In this document: one piece after another, positions 23,258-29,889 of the stretch
Layout: each line of letters begins with the position of its first letter
How positions within the stretch are numbered: the first letter of the stretch is position 1
NCBI GenBank assembly: GCA_021202175.1
Contig: JAJQDO010000123.1
Coordinates: 1 to 35,155 of the forward strand
DNA from: Clostridiales bacterium
GTDB taxonomy: Bacteria; Bacillota; Clostridia; Lachnospirales; Lachnospiraceae
Length of the DNA stretch: 35,155 nt
Direction of reading: 5' to 3'
Made by a program: the position numbers and the translations under genes
Notes under the pieces: model-generated
What the model saw: the letters and a program-made list of their open reading frames with translations, nothing else
Database searches by the model: none
Told to the model about the DNA's origin: nothing

Positions 23258-23677
23258 ATGATTATGAAGCTTGATTTAAAAGGAATACGAATTAACAAAT
23301 GTGAATTTCGCAATGAGATGGGTCCCAACACCAAGTTGAACCTTCAGGTGAACGTCAATAATCAGATAAAACTGCCCAGGCAGTTAAAAGAAGATTCTGT
23401 TGGCGCAGTGATCACCAAGATTATGGTTGGCTCTCCGATGCAGCCATTATATCTCTATCTGGAGCAGATCAGCAACTATGCGGATTCGGAAGCAAAGCAG
23501 GGAGAAGTCCTGGATACAGACAGTATGATGAGTCTTTATAAGACGATTTGTGTGCCGATGGCCATCCGGGAGGCAGAGGATACGATTAAGAAATTATGTA
23601 CCATCTATCATATCCCGGAGATTCAGATTCAGAAAAAAGACAGCGGTGATAAGATGCATACCGGGTATCTGAGCTGA
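23258..23677 (+). CDS. Small protein, possibly SecB-like chaperone fold
   Basis: A 139-residue soluble protein beginning MIMKLDLKGIRINKCEFRNE. The opening strand, the middle LYLYLEQISNYAD segment and the closing MYKTICVPMAIREAEDTIKKLCTIYHIPEIQIQ-like region (short helix after a Pro, then a final hydrophobic strand) recall the SecB pattern (CPALLFPYAR...GFPPLLL), as in SecB-like proteins annotated in Clostridia. The match is weak; a generic hypothetical protein remains possible. Either ATG 23258 or 23264 could be the start (AAAGGA is 4 or 10 nt away). No partner toxin-antitoxin genes are adjacent. Confidence 0.6.
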   Translation: MIMKLDLKGIRINKCEFRNEMGPNTKLNLQVNVNNQIKLPRQLKEDSVGAVITKIMVGSPMQPLYLYLEQISNYADSEAKQGEVLDTDSMMSLYKTICVPMAIREAEDTIKKLCTIYHIPEIQIQKKDSGDKMHTGYLS

Positions 23678-23894
23678 TCCGTATTTGCGGATGAAACGCA
23701 CTGCGCCGTTTCCTGACCATTGCCGTGCACAGCAATGACGGCTTATCAGACTGATTACGGAATTATTAAGATAATATGAATTTGTCTTGAAAAGAATTGA
23801 CGAAACACCAAAGATGCGTTACCCTTTACCATAAATGACATAAGAAACATTAAATATACTTTAAAGTAACATATTATGTATAGAGGCAGGGATA

Positions 23895-24605
23895 ATGATG
23901 GAAGGTGTTTTTATGAAGTTTTTAAAGGATAATATCAGGGATAAGTGGGATCGATTCAAGCATATATTGTTATTGCTGTACTTTCCTTTTTATCTGGCGG
24001 TTTTTGGCTATCTTGAGGACAGAAGCACACGGGTGATACATATTATCAGCTGTCCGCTGGATGAATACATTCCGTTTTTGCCGGTTTTTATCATTCCGTA
24101 CCTTTTCTGGTTTGTTTATCTTCTTTTTGCGGGATTGTATCTTTTGTTTTTCGAAAAAGAAGTATTCAGCCGGATGATGTATTTCGGAATTATAGGGATG
24201 ACGATATTTCTTGTTGTCTCGTGGCTGTGGCCAAATGGCCTTGATATCAGGCCGACGGTTCTTACGGGGAATGATATTTTTGTCCGTCTGACAAAATATG
24301 TATACAGCGTTGATACATCAACGAATGTGTTGCCGAGCATTCATGTATTTAATTCGGTTGGCGCGTGTATCGCGCTCAGAGAGAGTAATCTGGCGAAGAA
24401 GCATCCTTCTGTGAGGCATATTTCCTTTGTTGCCTCGGCACTGATTATTTTGTCGACCATGTTTGTAAAGCAGCATTCGGTTGTGGATGTCATGGCTGGC
24501 CTTGTACTTTCTTATATCACTTATGATCTGGTATATAACGGCGGATTACTTCGGATTCGCAATGTATCCACGATAGCCAAATATCGCGGAAAACAGCAGG
24601 TATGA
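23895..24605 (+). CDS. PAP2-family membrane phosphatase (Aur1/Ipt1-like branch)
   Basis: A protein of about 230-236 residues with six transmembrane helices. The PAP2_3-type signatures are present: LWPNGLDIRP before the active site, NVLPSIHVFNSVG (PSxH motif) and KQHSVVDVMAGL (H...D motif). It should dephosphorylate lipid phosphates or transfer lipid head groups on the outer face of the membrane. Two starts are possible: ATG 23895 (after AGGCAGGGATA) and ATG 23913 (after GGAAGGTG). Its 3' end contains the first unit of the tandem repeat at 24592. No partner gene. Confidence 0.85.
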   Translation: MMEGVFMKFLKDNIRDKWDRFKHILLLLYFPFYLAVFGYLEDRSTRVIHIISCPLDEYIPFLPVFIIPYLFWFVYLLFAGLYLLFFEKEVFSRMMYFGIIGMTIFLVVSWLWPNGLDIRPTVLTGNDIFVRLTKYVYSVDTSTNVLPSIHVFNSVGACIALRESNLAKKHPSVRHISFVASALIILSTMFVKQHSVVDVMAGLVLSYITYDLVYNGGLLRIRNVSTIAKYRGKQQV

Positions 24606-24729
24606 TAACAGATGGCGTGTAGAAAAACAGCAGCTATGACAGCGGATGGCGTGAAGAAAAAAAACAGCGGGTATGACAGCAGTTGGCGTATAGAAAGCAG
24701 CAGGTATCATCGCGTTGACATAGGGGAAA
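24592..24729 (+). repeat. Degenerate tandem repeat, about four ~34-nt units
   Basis: Units start AACAGCAGGTATGA (24592), AACAGCAGCTATGA (24626), AACAGCGGGTATGA (24663) and AAGCAGCAGGTATCA (~24695). Each continues with a variant of CAGATGGCGTGTAGAAAA. The first unit includes the PAP2 stop codon, so the repeat seems to have grown by duplication of the gene end. No function evident. Confidence 0.7.
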
Positions 24730-24816
24730 GTGCTGATGTGCTGGTAGATAGCATATTAAAGCGGTAAGTATGCTGGCAGATTACATACAGAAGACAGATA
24801 AAGGAAGAGGGTATCC

Positions 24817-25347
24817 ATGCGTAAAATCATGTTTATCGGGCGGAGTGAGTCCGGGAAAACGACTCTGACGCAGGCCATGAAAGGCAAAAAGATTGTGTAT
24901 CATAAGACGCAGTATGTCAATCATTATGATGTAATCATCGATACGCCGGGAGAGTATGCGGAGACCAAGCAGCTGGCTGGTTCTCTGGCGGTCTACAGCG
25001 CAGAGTCGGATGTCGTCGGCCTGCTGATCAGTGCCACGGAACCCTTCTCTCTTTATCCGCCGAACTGCACTTCGCAGAGTAACCGCGAGGTCGTGGGCAT
25101 TGTGACGAAGTGTGATCACTGGGCTGGAGATCCCGAACAGGCGGCCGAGTGGCTGCGGCTGGCAGGATGTAAGAAGATATTCTTTACCAGCGCCTTTACC
25201 GGTGAAGGGATTGCGGACATTATTTCTTATCTGAAAGAAGAACATGAGACGCTTCCCTGGGAGACAGTGAAAGCACAGTACGATACGATGGAGTATGGCA
25301 ACGGAGCCAGCCTTGATGATATGAATATTAATGGCGTTGTGATTTAA
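24817..25347 (+). CDS. EutP/PduV-family GTP-binding protein (orphan)
   Basis: A 176-residue small P-loop protein of the EutP/PduV family, otherwise found in ethanolamine- and propanediol-utilisation microcompartment operons. Motifs: P-loop GRSESGKTTLTQAM (residues 8-21), VIIDTPGEYAE (Walker B/G3), VVGIVTKCDHW (G4-like TKCD) and FFTSAFTGEGI (G5-like). The C-terminal 25 residues are an acidic extension without a known match. No eut, pdu or shell-protein genes are in the window, so it is an orphan. ATG 24817 follows GGAAGAGG; a strong terminator follows. Confidence 0.88.
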   Translation: MRKIMFIGRSESGKTTLTQAMKGKKIVYHKTQYVNHYDVIIDTPGEYAETKQLAGSLAVYSAESDVVGLLISATEPFSLYPPNCTSQSNREVVGIVTKCDHWAGDPEQAAEWLRLAGCKKIFFTSAFTGEGIADIISYLKEEHETLPWETVKAQYDTMEYGNGASLDDMNINGVVI

Positions 25348-25350
25348 GTT

Positions 25351-25391
25351 AACAGCAGGAAGATATTTAAACATCTTTCTGCTGTTTTTTT
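25351..25391 (+). terminator. Terminator after the EutP-like gene
   Basis: AACAGCAGGAAGAT pairs with ATCTTTCTGCTGTT (one mismatch) and is followed by a run of seven T. Confidence 0.92.
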
Positions 25392-25451
25392 GTTTGTGGA
25401 GGATGACATAACTCTATATTTGAATAGAATTTGTAGGATTCCACAAAAATT

Positions 25452-25481
25452 TTGCAAGTGTTTGCTGCCCCAGGATATATT
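25452..25481 (+). promoter_or_regulatory. Promoter of the Mrp/Mbh-like operon
   Basis: TTGCAA (25452-25457) and TATATT (25476-25481) are separated by 18 bases. It leaves a leader of about 170 nt. Confidence 0.55.
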
Positions 25482-25657
25482 ACCATAAATACTTATGGTT
25501 AGTTTCCTTTCTAACTTGAAAAAAACTTTAAAAAGCTACAAAAAATATATAAAAAAGGATTGCTTTTTGTGAAAAAAATGTTAAACAGTAGGGGTGTGTT
25601 GATTTTTAGAGAATGCCGGATGCATTCTTGCATCGTTAGAAATGAGAGAGGATCGTT
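25482..25657 (+). other. 5' leader of the Mrp/Mbh-like operon with competing hairpins
   Basis: ACCATAA/TTATGGT forms a 7-bp hairpin whose right arm overlaps GTTAG, which can instead pair with the downstream CTAAC. A second pair of alternatives occurs near the gene: GAATGC/GCATTC and GGATGC/GCATC. Such mutually exclusive stems are what a regulated leader would show. I do not recognise a sodium, c-di-AMP or other known riboswitch here. Confidence 0.3.
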
Positions 25658-26119
25658 ATGTTTGTAGTATTCTTTTTGTTTTGGGTTTTGCTTAATGGAC
25701 GATGGACGATAGAAATCGCGATTTTCGGCATCGTGATCGCCGGAGCTATGTACGCGTTTATCTGTCGTTTTATGGATTACAGTATCAGGAAGGATCTGCG
25801 GGTGATCAGAAAAATACCGCTCAGTATAGTATATTGCGCGGTGCTGATCCGGGAGATCGTGAAAGCGAATCTGGCGATGCTTCCTTATATTTTTTCCGCG
25901 AAGATTATGCCGGAACCGAAGCTTGTCAGGTTTCAGACGGAGCTAAAGACACATACAGCACAGATGATCCTGGCGAATTCTATCACCTTGACTCCGGGAA
26001 CGATCACGGTGGAGATGGATGATGGACATTATCTGGTACATTGTTTTGATAAATCCATGGGTGAGGGATTGGATTCCTCTGTATTTGTAAAATGGCTGAA
26101 AAGACTGGAGGAGGAATAA
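25658..26119 (+). CDS. mrpE: Mrp-type Na+/H+ antiporter subunit E (MbhA-like)
   Basis: A 153-residue membrane subunit and first gene of an eleven-gene operon. It has N-terminal transmembrane segments (FVVFFLFWVLLNGRWTIEI; IFGIVIAGAMYAFICRF), then the MrpE signature VYCAVLIREIVKANLAML, the HTAQMILANSITLTPGTITVE segment and a hydrophilic C-terminus LVHCFDKS. All are typical of MrpE/MnhE and archaeal MbhA. The stop is followed 1 nt later by the next ATG; the ribosome site lies within AGAGAGGAT. Role: structural part of the membrane ion-translocating complex. Confidence 0.93.
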   Translation: MFVVFFLFWVLLNGRWTIEIAIFGIVIAGAMYAFICRFMDYSIRKDLRVIRKIPLSIVYCAVLIREIVKANLAMLPYIFSAKIMPEPKLVRFQTELKTHTAQMILANSITLTPGTITVEMDDGHYLVHCFDKSMGEGLDSSVFVKWLKRLEEE

Positions 26120-26120
26120 T

Positions 26121-26462
26121 ATGACGACGGATTACAGTGCTTTTTTTCTGGGCTGCGTGATCGTGCTGGCTGTGCTGGCATTCTTCTGTCTCGTGCGGAC
26201 GATACGGGGTCCCAAGCTGGCGGATCGTATCATGGGAACGAATATGATCGGCACCATTACCATTGCGATTATTCTTCTTTTGTCTGTTTATCTGGATGAG
26301 ACCAGCGTTTTGGATATCGCGTTGATTTACGCCATCATGAGTTTTGTTGCCGTAATCGTACTGACGAAGATTTATATCGGACTTTATAGAGAATACAAAG
26401 AGGAACATTTACAGGAAGACCATGTAACCGAAAGGCAGGAGGAGAAAAAAGATGAGCATTAA
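26121..26462 (+). CDS. mrpF: Mrp-type antiporter subunit F (MbhB-like)
   Basis: 113 residues with three transmembrane helices. The family core LVRTIRGPKLADRIMGTNMIG (RGP..ADR motif) is followed by ETSVLDIALIYAIMSFVAVIVLTK, matching MrpF/MnhF and MbhB. The charged C-terminal tail (YREYKEEHLQEDH...) is longer than usual for the family (about 90 residues). AGGAGG lies 7 nt before the ATG and it overlaps the next gene by 11 nt. Confidence 0.93.
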   Translation: MTTDYSAFFLGCVIVLAVLAFFCLVRTIRGPKLADRIMGTNMIGTITIAIILLLSVYLDETSVLDIALIYAIMSFVAVIVLTKIYIGLYREYKEEHLQEDHVTERQEEKKDEH

Positions 26463-26778
26463 CGTGGTACAATTTGTGATCGCGGCGATTTTTATCGTAG
26501 CAGGAATTATCATTACGGCCATACAGACCTTTGCGGTATTTCGTTTTGATTATGTGCTGAATCGTATGCATGGCGCGGCGATGGGTGATTCGTTGGGGAT
26601 ACTGCTGATTATTGCCGGTCTGCTGGTGATTTACGGTATATCGTTTGCATCTTTGAAGTTGATCGCCATCATCGTGGTGTTCTGGTTTGCCTCTCCGGTT
26701 TGCAGTCATTTGTTGTCGAAACTGGAAGTGAATACGAATGAACATCTGGAGGAAGAATGCGAGGTGCCGGAAGAATGA
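26452..26778 (+). CDS. mrpG: Mrp-type antiporter subunit G (MbhC-like)
   Basis: 108 residues, three transmembrane helices. The MrpG signature FDYVLNRMHGAAMGDSLGILL (R.H....DTLG pattern, here DSLG) and AIIVVFWFASPVCSHLL (SP...H motif) are clear. ATG 26452 follows AGGAGG. Its stop overlaps the next gene (ATGA). Confidence 0.93.
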   Translation: MSINVVQFVIAAIFIVAGIIITAIQTFAVFRFDYVLNRMHGAAMGDSLGILLIIAGLLVIYGISFASLKLIAIIVVFWFASPVCSHLLSKLEVNTNEHLEEECEVPEE

Positions 26779-27056
26779 CGATATTAAGAATTATATTACT
26801 TACGATTTTGATTATCTGCGCGATTGCCGTCAGTGCTTCGAAGAATCTTCTGACGTCGATCGTCATCTATATGGCTTTCAGCCTGATCATGTCTATTGTC
26901 TGGCTGATTCTGGAATCTCCTGATCTCGCGATCACGGAGGCGGCTGTGGGAGCTGGTGTGACCAGTATCCTTTTCTTTGTTACTCTGAAAAAGATACATT
27001 CGATCCGCACGACGGCAGAGGAGGAAAAAGATGAGCAAACGGAATCCGAAGTATGA
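26775..27056 (+). CDS. MbhD-like subunit (MrpA C-terminal domain homologue, DUF4040)
   Basis: 93 residues and three transmembrane helices. SASKNLLTSIVIYMAFSLIMSIVWLILESPDLAITEAAVGAGVTSILFF is the NuoJ-like MbhD domain that in bacterial Mrp systems forms part of the long MrpA protein. Here it is a free-standing gene, as in archaeal Mbh/Mbs operons. I chose ATG 26775, which overlaps the mrpG stop as ATGA; the track start at 26757 is possible but adds six residues inside mrpG. It overlaps the next gene by 26 nt. Confidence 0.88.
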   Translation: MTILRIILLTILIICAIAVSASKNLLTSIVIYMAFSLIMSIVWLILESPDLAITEAAVGAGVTSILFFVTLKKIHSIRTTAEEEKDEQTESEV

Positions 27057-27576
27057 GAATAGTTTTTGGCAGCATTTTGTGCAGTGGGTTCAGGGAACCC
27101 ATGATCCTGTGGAAGGTAAGTTGGAGACAAAGGTTCGAGATAAAGAATTCTTTGGGGATGAAAAGATTCATTATATTAATCTCCATATCCAGAATGTTGC
27201 GGAATATGATGAAAGCCGTTTTGAGGAAGGCATGGCAAAAAGAGTGAACGCATACACGAAGTTTTCAAGAGTAATGTCTGTTATCCTGGCTATCTTTATG
27301 ATCGGCATCCTGTTCTGGACAGTTCGCTACCTGCCGCAGTTTGGTGATCCGAATGCGCCGGAGAACAATGAAGTGGCTACAAGGTATATCGAAAGCGGTC
27401 TGGAGGAAACCGGGGCTGTCAATATCGTGGCCGGCATGATATTGGATTACCGTGCGTTTGATACTTTTGGTGAGTCCTGTGTGCTTTTTGTGGCTTCCTG
27501 TTGTGTGCTGATCCTTTTGCGTGTGGATACGGCAGAGGATCAGCATTCGAGAGCACTGGAAGATATGTATGACTGA
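27031..27576 (+). CDS. MbhE-like subunit with hydrophilic N-terminal extension
   Basis: 181 residues. The C-terminal 110 residues match MbhE and the last part of MrpA: a transmembrane helix (SVILAIFMIGILFWTVRYLPQFG), the ATRYIESGLEETGAVNIVAGMILDYRAFDTFGESCVLF signature and another helix. The first 70 residues are polar (NSFWQHFVQWVQGTHDPVEGK) and not found in the usual ~100-residue family members, so this looks like an added cytoplasmic domain. ATG 27031 has GGAGG upstream. Its TGA (27574-27576) lies inside the probable true start of the mrpB-like gene. Confidence 0.85.
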   Translation: MSKRNPKYENSFWQHFVQWVQGTHDPVEGKLETKVRDKEFFGDEKIHYINLHIQNVAEYDESRFEEGMAKRVNAYTKFSRVMSVILAIFMIGILFWTVRYLPQFGDPNAPENNEVATRYIESGLEETGAVNIVAGMILDYRAFDTFGESCVLFVASCCVLILLRVDTAEDQHSRALEDMYD

Positions 27577-27603
27577 AACTATGAACCGAAAAACGATACG
27601 ATT
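27569..27603 (+). other. Frameshifted original start of the mrpB-like gene
   Basis: ATG 27569 overlaps the preceding stop and follows GGAAG, yet its frame ends after 22 codons (MTETMNRKTIRF...). If one A were added to the AAA run at 27576-27578, it would read MTENYEPKNDTILQYAARF and run straight into MrpB. The start at TTG 27604 has no ribosome site. I infer a one-base deletion (mutation or sequencing error) or a recoding event. Confidence 0.7.
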
Positions 27604-28008
27604 TTGCAATACGCGGCAAGATTTCTTGTGCCATTGATCATCATATTTGGCATTTACGTGGTGCTGAACGGACATATTTCGCCGGGCGGCGGTTTTTCCG
27701 GCGGCGCGATCATCGGGTCTGGTCTGATTTTATACCTGACGGCTTTTGACTTTGAGAAGACCAGTCGTTTTATGAATGAGCGGGTGGTGAAAACTCTGAC
27801 TGTCTGTGCGCTGACTTTCTATTGTTTTGCCAAGAGTTACTCCTTTTATACGGGAGCGAATGGACTGGAAAGCATTATTACGCCGGGTACGCCAGGCAGG
27901 ATCTTGAGTGCCGGACTGATCGTTTATCTGAATATCTGTGTCGGCATCGTTGTGGCCTGTACCATGTATTCTTTTTATACATTATTCAGAAAAGGGGGTA
28001 TTTCATAA
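27604..28008 (+). CDS. mrpB: Mrp-type antiporter subunit B (MnhB domain, MbhF-like)
   Basis: The open frame gives 134 residues from TTG 27604: QYAARFLVPLIIIFGIYVVLNGHISPGGGFSGGAI, the hallmark of MnhB (NGH.SPGGGF.GG), then three further transmembrane helices ending YSFYTLFRKGG. In-frame sequence without a stop extends back to the TGA of the previous gene, and the likely original start is ATG 27569 in another frame (see separate entry). Whether the protein is made depends on frameshift, TTG initiation or a sequencing error. Confidence 0.88.
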   Translation: MQYAARFLVPLIIIFGIYVVLNGHISPGGGFSGGAIIGSGLILYLTAFDFEKTSRFMNERVVKTLTVCALTFYCFAKSYSFYTGANGLESIITPGTPGRILSAGLIVYLNICVGIVVACTMYSFYTLFRKGGIS

Positions 28009-28009
28009 A

Positions 28010-28381
28010 ATGGGCTCGTTTCTGACAAATTATGAAGAAGTGGCGGCAGTGATTCTGTTTGTGATTGGTATGAGTAATCTGCTTTTGCAGCCGAATCTGA
28101 TGAAGAAGATCATCGGACTGGATGTCATGGATGCGGCCATCTATCTCTTCCTTGCGTCCAAAGGGTATATCGAGGGCAGGACGGCCCCGATTTATGTGGA
28201 TGGCATTATGGATGCGGAACATTATATCAATCCGATTCCGGCCGGCCTGGTATTGACTGGAATCGTTGTGTCTGTCAGCGTCAGTGCATTGATGATGGCA
28301 TTGACGATAAACCTTTATCGTGAATACCATACGCTGAATCTGGATGAGATCATGATGAAGATCGGCAAGGAGGAAGAGTAG
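28010..28381 (+). CDS. mrpC: Mrp-type antiporter subunit C (NuoK/MbhG-like)
   Basis: 123 residues, three transmembrane helices, homologous to NuoK. Signature elements are VIGMSNLLLQPNLMKKIIGLDVMDAAIYLFL and NPIPAGLVLTGIVVSVSVSALMMALTI (P.PQALVLTAIVI-like). ATG 28010 begins 1 nt after the mrpB stop with GGGGGT upstream; the track start at 27938 lies inside mrpB. The acidic tail ends 0 nt before the next ATG. Confidence 0.92.
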   Translation: MGSFLTNYEEVAAVILFVIGMSNLLLQPNLMKKIIGLDVMDAAIYLFLASKGYIEGRTAPIYVDGIMDAEHYINPIPAGLVLTGIVVSVSVSALMMALTINLYREYHTLNLDEIMMKIGKEEE

Positions 28382-29875
28382 ATGACGCTGGTTCAGAATT
28401 TCCCTTTTTTCTGTATTATCTTGTCCATGTTTTCTACCATTATCTCCTTTGTGTTAAATGGCAGGGCAGCGAAATACGTGCATGTTGCCATGGTGACGAT
28501 CGTCCTGGTTCTTTCCCTGGCTACCCTATCCTTTGTATGGGGAACGGGGGAGAGTTATACCTTTTCCATGGGACATTATCCCGCTCCGTGGGGCAATGAG
28601 ATCCGAATCGGTGTGCTGGAAACACTGATGGCAGCTTTTTTTGCCTTGATTATGCTGTTGTCTGTCTTTGGTGGTATGGCACATCTTGATAGAGAGATAC
28701 AGAATTCGAAAAAGAATTTGTTTTATATATTGATGGATCTGCTGATGGCATCTTTGCTGGCACTGGTCTACACCAATGGCCTGTTTACGGCTTATGTATT
28801 TATCGAGATCAACACGATAGCGGCCTGTGGCCTGATTATGATTAAAAAACAGGGACGGACCTATGTTTCTGCCGTCCGCTATATGGTTATGAGCCTGGTA
28901 GGTTCCGGTTTGTTTTTGATTGGCCTTACTCTTTTATACAGCATTACCGGACAGCTGTTGATGTCTCCGGCTAAGGAGGCGCTGGAGGAGATTATCGCCA
29001 CCAATAGTTATCATGTGCCATTGGTCATTATCATGATTTTGATTACCGTCGGGTTGGGAATCAAGAGCGGCCTGTATCCGTTTCATACATGGATTCCGGA
29101 TGCTTATGGATATACGACGCCTGCGGCCAGCGCGATTTTATCCTCACTGGTTTCCAAAGGGTACATCTTTTTGCTGATTAAGATATTTTACCGGGTTTTG
29201 GATTTGGAATCCCTCATCAGCAATCACCTGATCAATATTTTGTTTGTTTTTGGAATCATTGGTATGATTATGGGTTCCCTGGACGCTATCCGTCAGAATA
29301 ATATCCGCAGGATGACGGCTTTTTCGTCCGTCGCGCAGATTGGTTATATTTACATGGGAATGGGGATTGGCACTACGGCAGGAATGGTTGCGGCGGTGTT
29401 TCACCTGATTTCCCATGGTGCCACCAAATCTCTGCTGTTTATCAGTATTTCCGGACTGACTGAGGTGTCGGAAGACCGGGTGGATTTTCATTCTCTGCGG
29501 GGCGCCGGCTTTCGCAATAAGATTGCCGGAGTGGCTTATACCGTGGGCGCTATGTCCATGATCGGCATTCCGCTGTTTGCCGGTTTCGTTTCCAAGTACC
29601 TGTTTGCTTCGGCGGCGATGACGGCCGGTCATAAAACGTTGGTTGCCTGGATTGTTCTGGCAATCAGTACAGTGTTAAATACGATATATTTTATGCGGAC
29701 AGTGCTGACGATATATCACCCTGTACCGAAAGAAGAGAGACAACCGCATGGGATGATGCCTTCGAGGATCGAAACGGCGGCTGCAATCGGCATGATCGCG
29801 TTAAATATAGGATTGGGCGTTGCTTCTACGCCGGTGATTCGGGCGATTGAAACGGGCCTGGCGATGTTCGGGTGA
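28382..29875 (+). CDS. mrpD: Antiporter-type proton-conducting subunit 1 (MrpD/MbhH-like)
   Basis: 497 residues, about 14 transmembrane helices, NuoL/M/N family. The ion-path residues are present: TM5 glutamate in FIEINTIAACGL (E142), TM7 lysine in IKSGLYPFHTWIPDAY (K228) and the TM8 region ASAILSSLVSKGY with a second Lys. It ends HPVPKEERQPHG...AMFG. By position after mrpC it is the MrpD/MbhH equivalent. AGGAGG lies 9 nt before ATG 28382. It forms the first of four consecutive antiporter-like subunits. Confidence 0.92.
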   Translation: MTLVQNFPFFCIILSMFSTIISFVLNGRAAKYVHVAMVTIVLVLSLATLSFVWGTGESYTFSMGHYPAPWGNEIRIGVLETLMAAFFALIMLLSVFGGMAHLDREIQNSKKNLFYILMDLLMASLLALVYTNGLFTAYVFIEINTIAACGLIMIKKQGRTYVSAVRYMVMSLVGSGLFLIGLTLLYSITGQLLMSPAKEALEEIIATNSYHVPLVIIMILITVGLGIKSGLYPFHTWIPDAYGYTTPAASAILSSLVSKGYIFLLIKIFYRVLDLESLISNHLINILFVFGIIGMIMGSLDAIRQNNIRRMTAFSSVAQIGYIYMGMGIGTTAGMVAAVFHLISHGATKSLLFISISGLTEVSEDRVDFHSLRGAGFRNKIAGVAYTVGAMSMIGIPLFAGFVSKYLFASAAMTAGHKTLVAWIVLAISTVLNTIYFMRTVLTIYHPVPKEERQPHGMMPSRIETAAAIGMIALNIGLGVASTPVIRAIETGLAMFG

Positions 29876-29889
29876 TGGAGGTGTAGAAA

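Noticed and set aside
24592-24729. CRISPR array
   Set aside because: Units are adjacent and degenerate with no unique spacers, and no cas genes are present.
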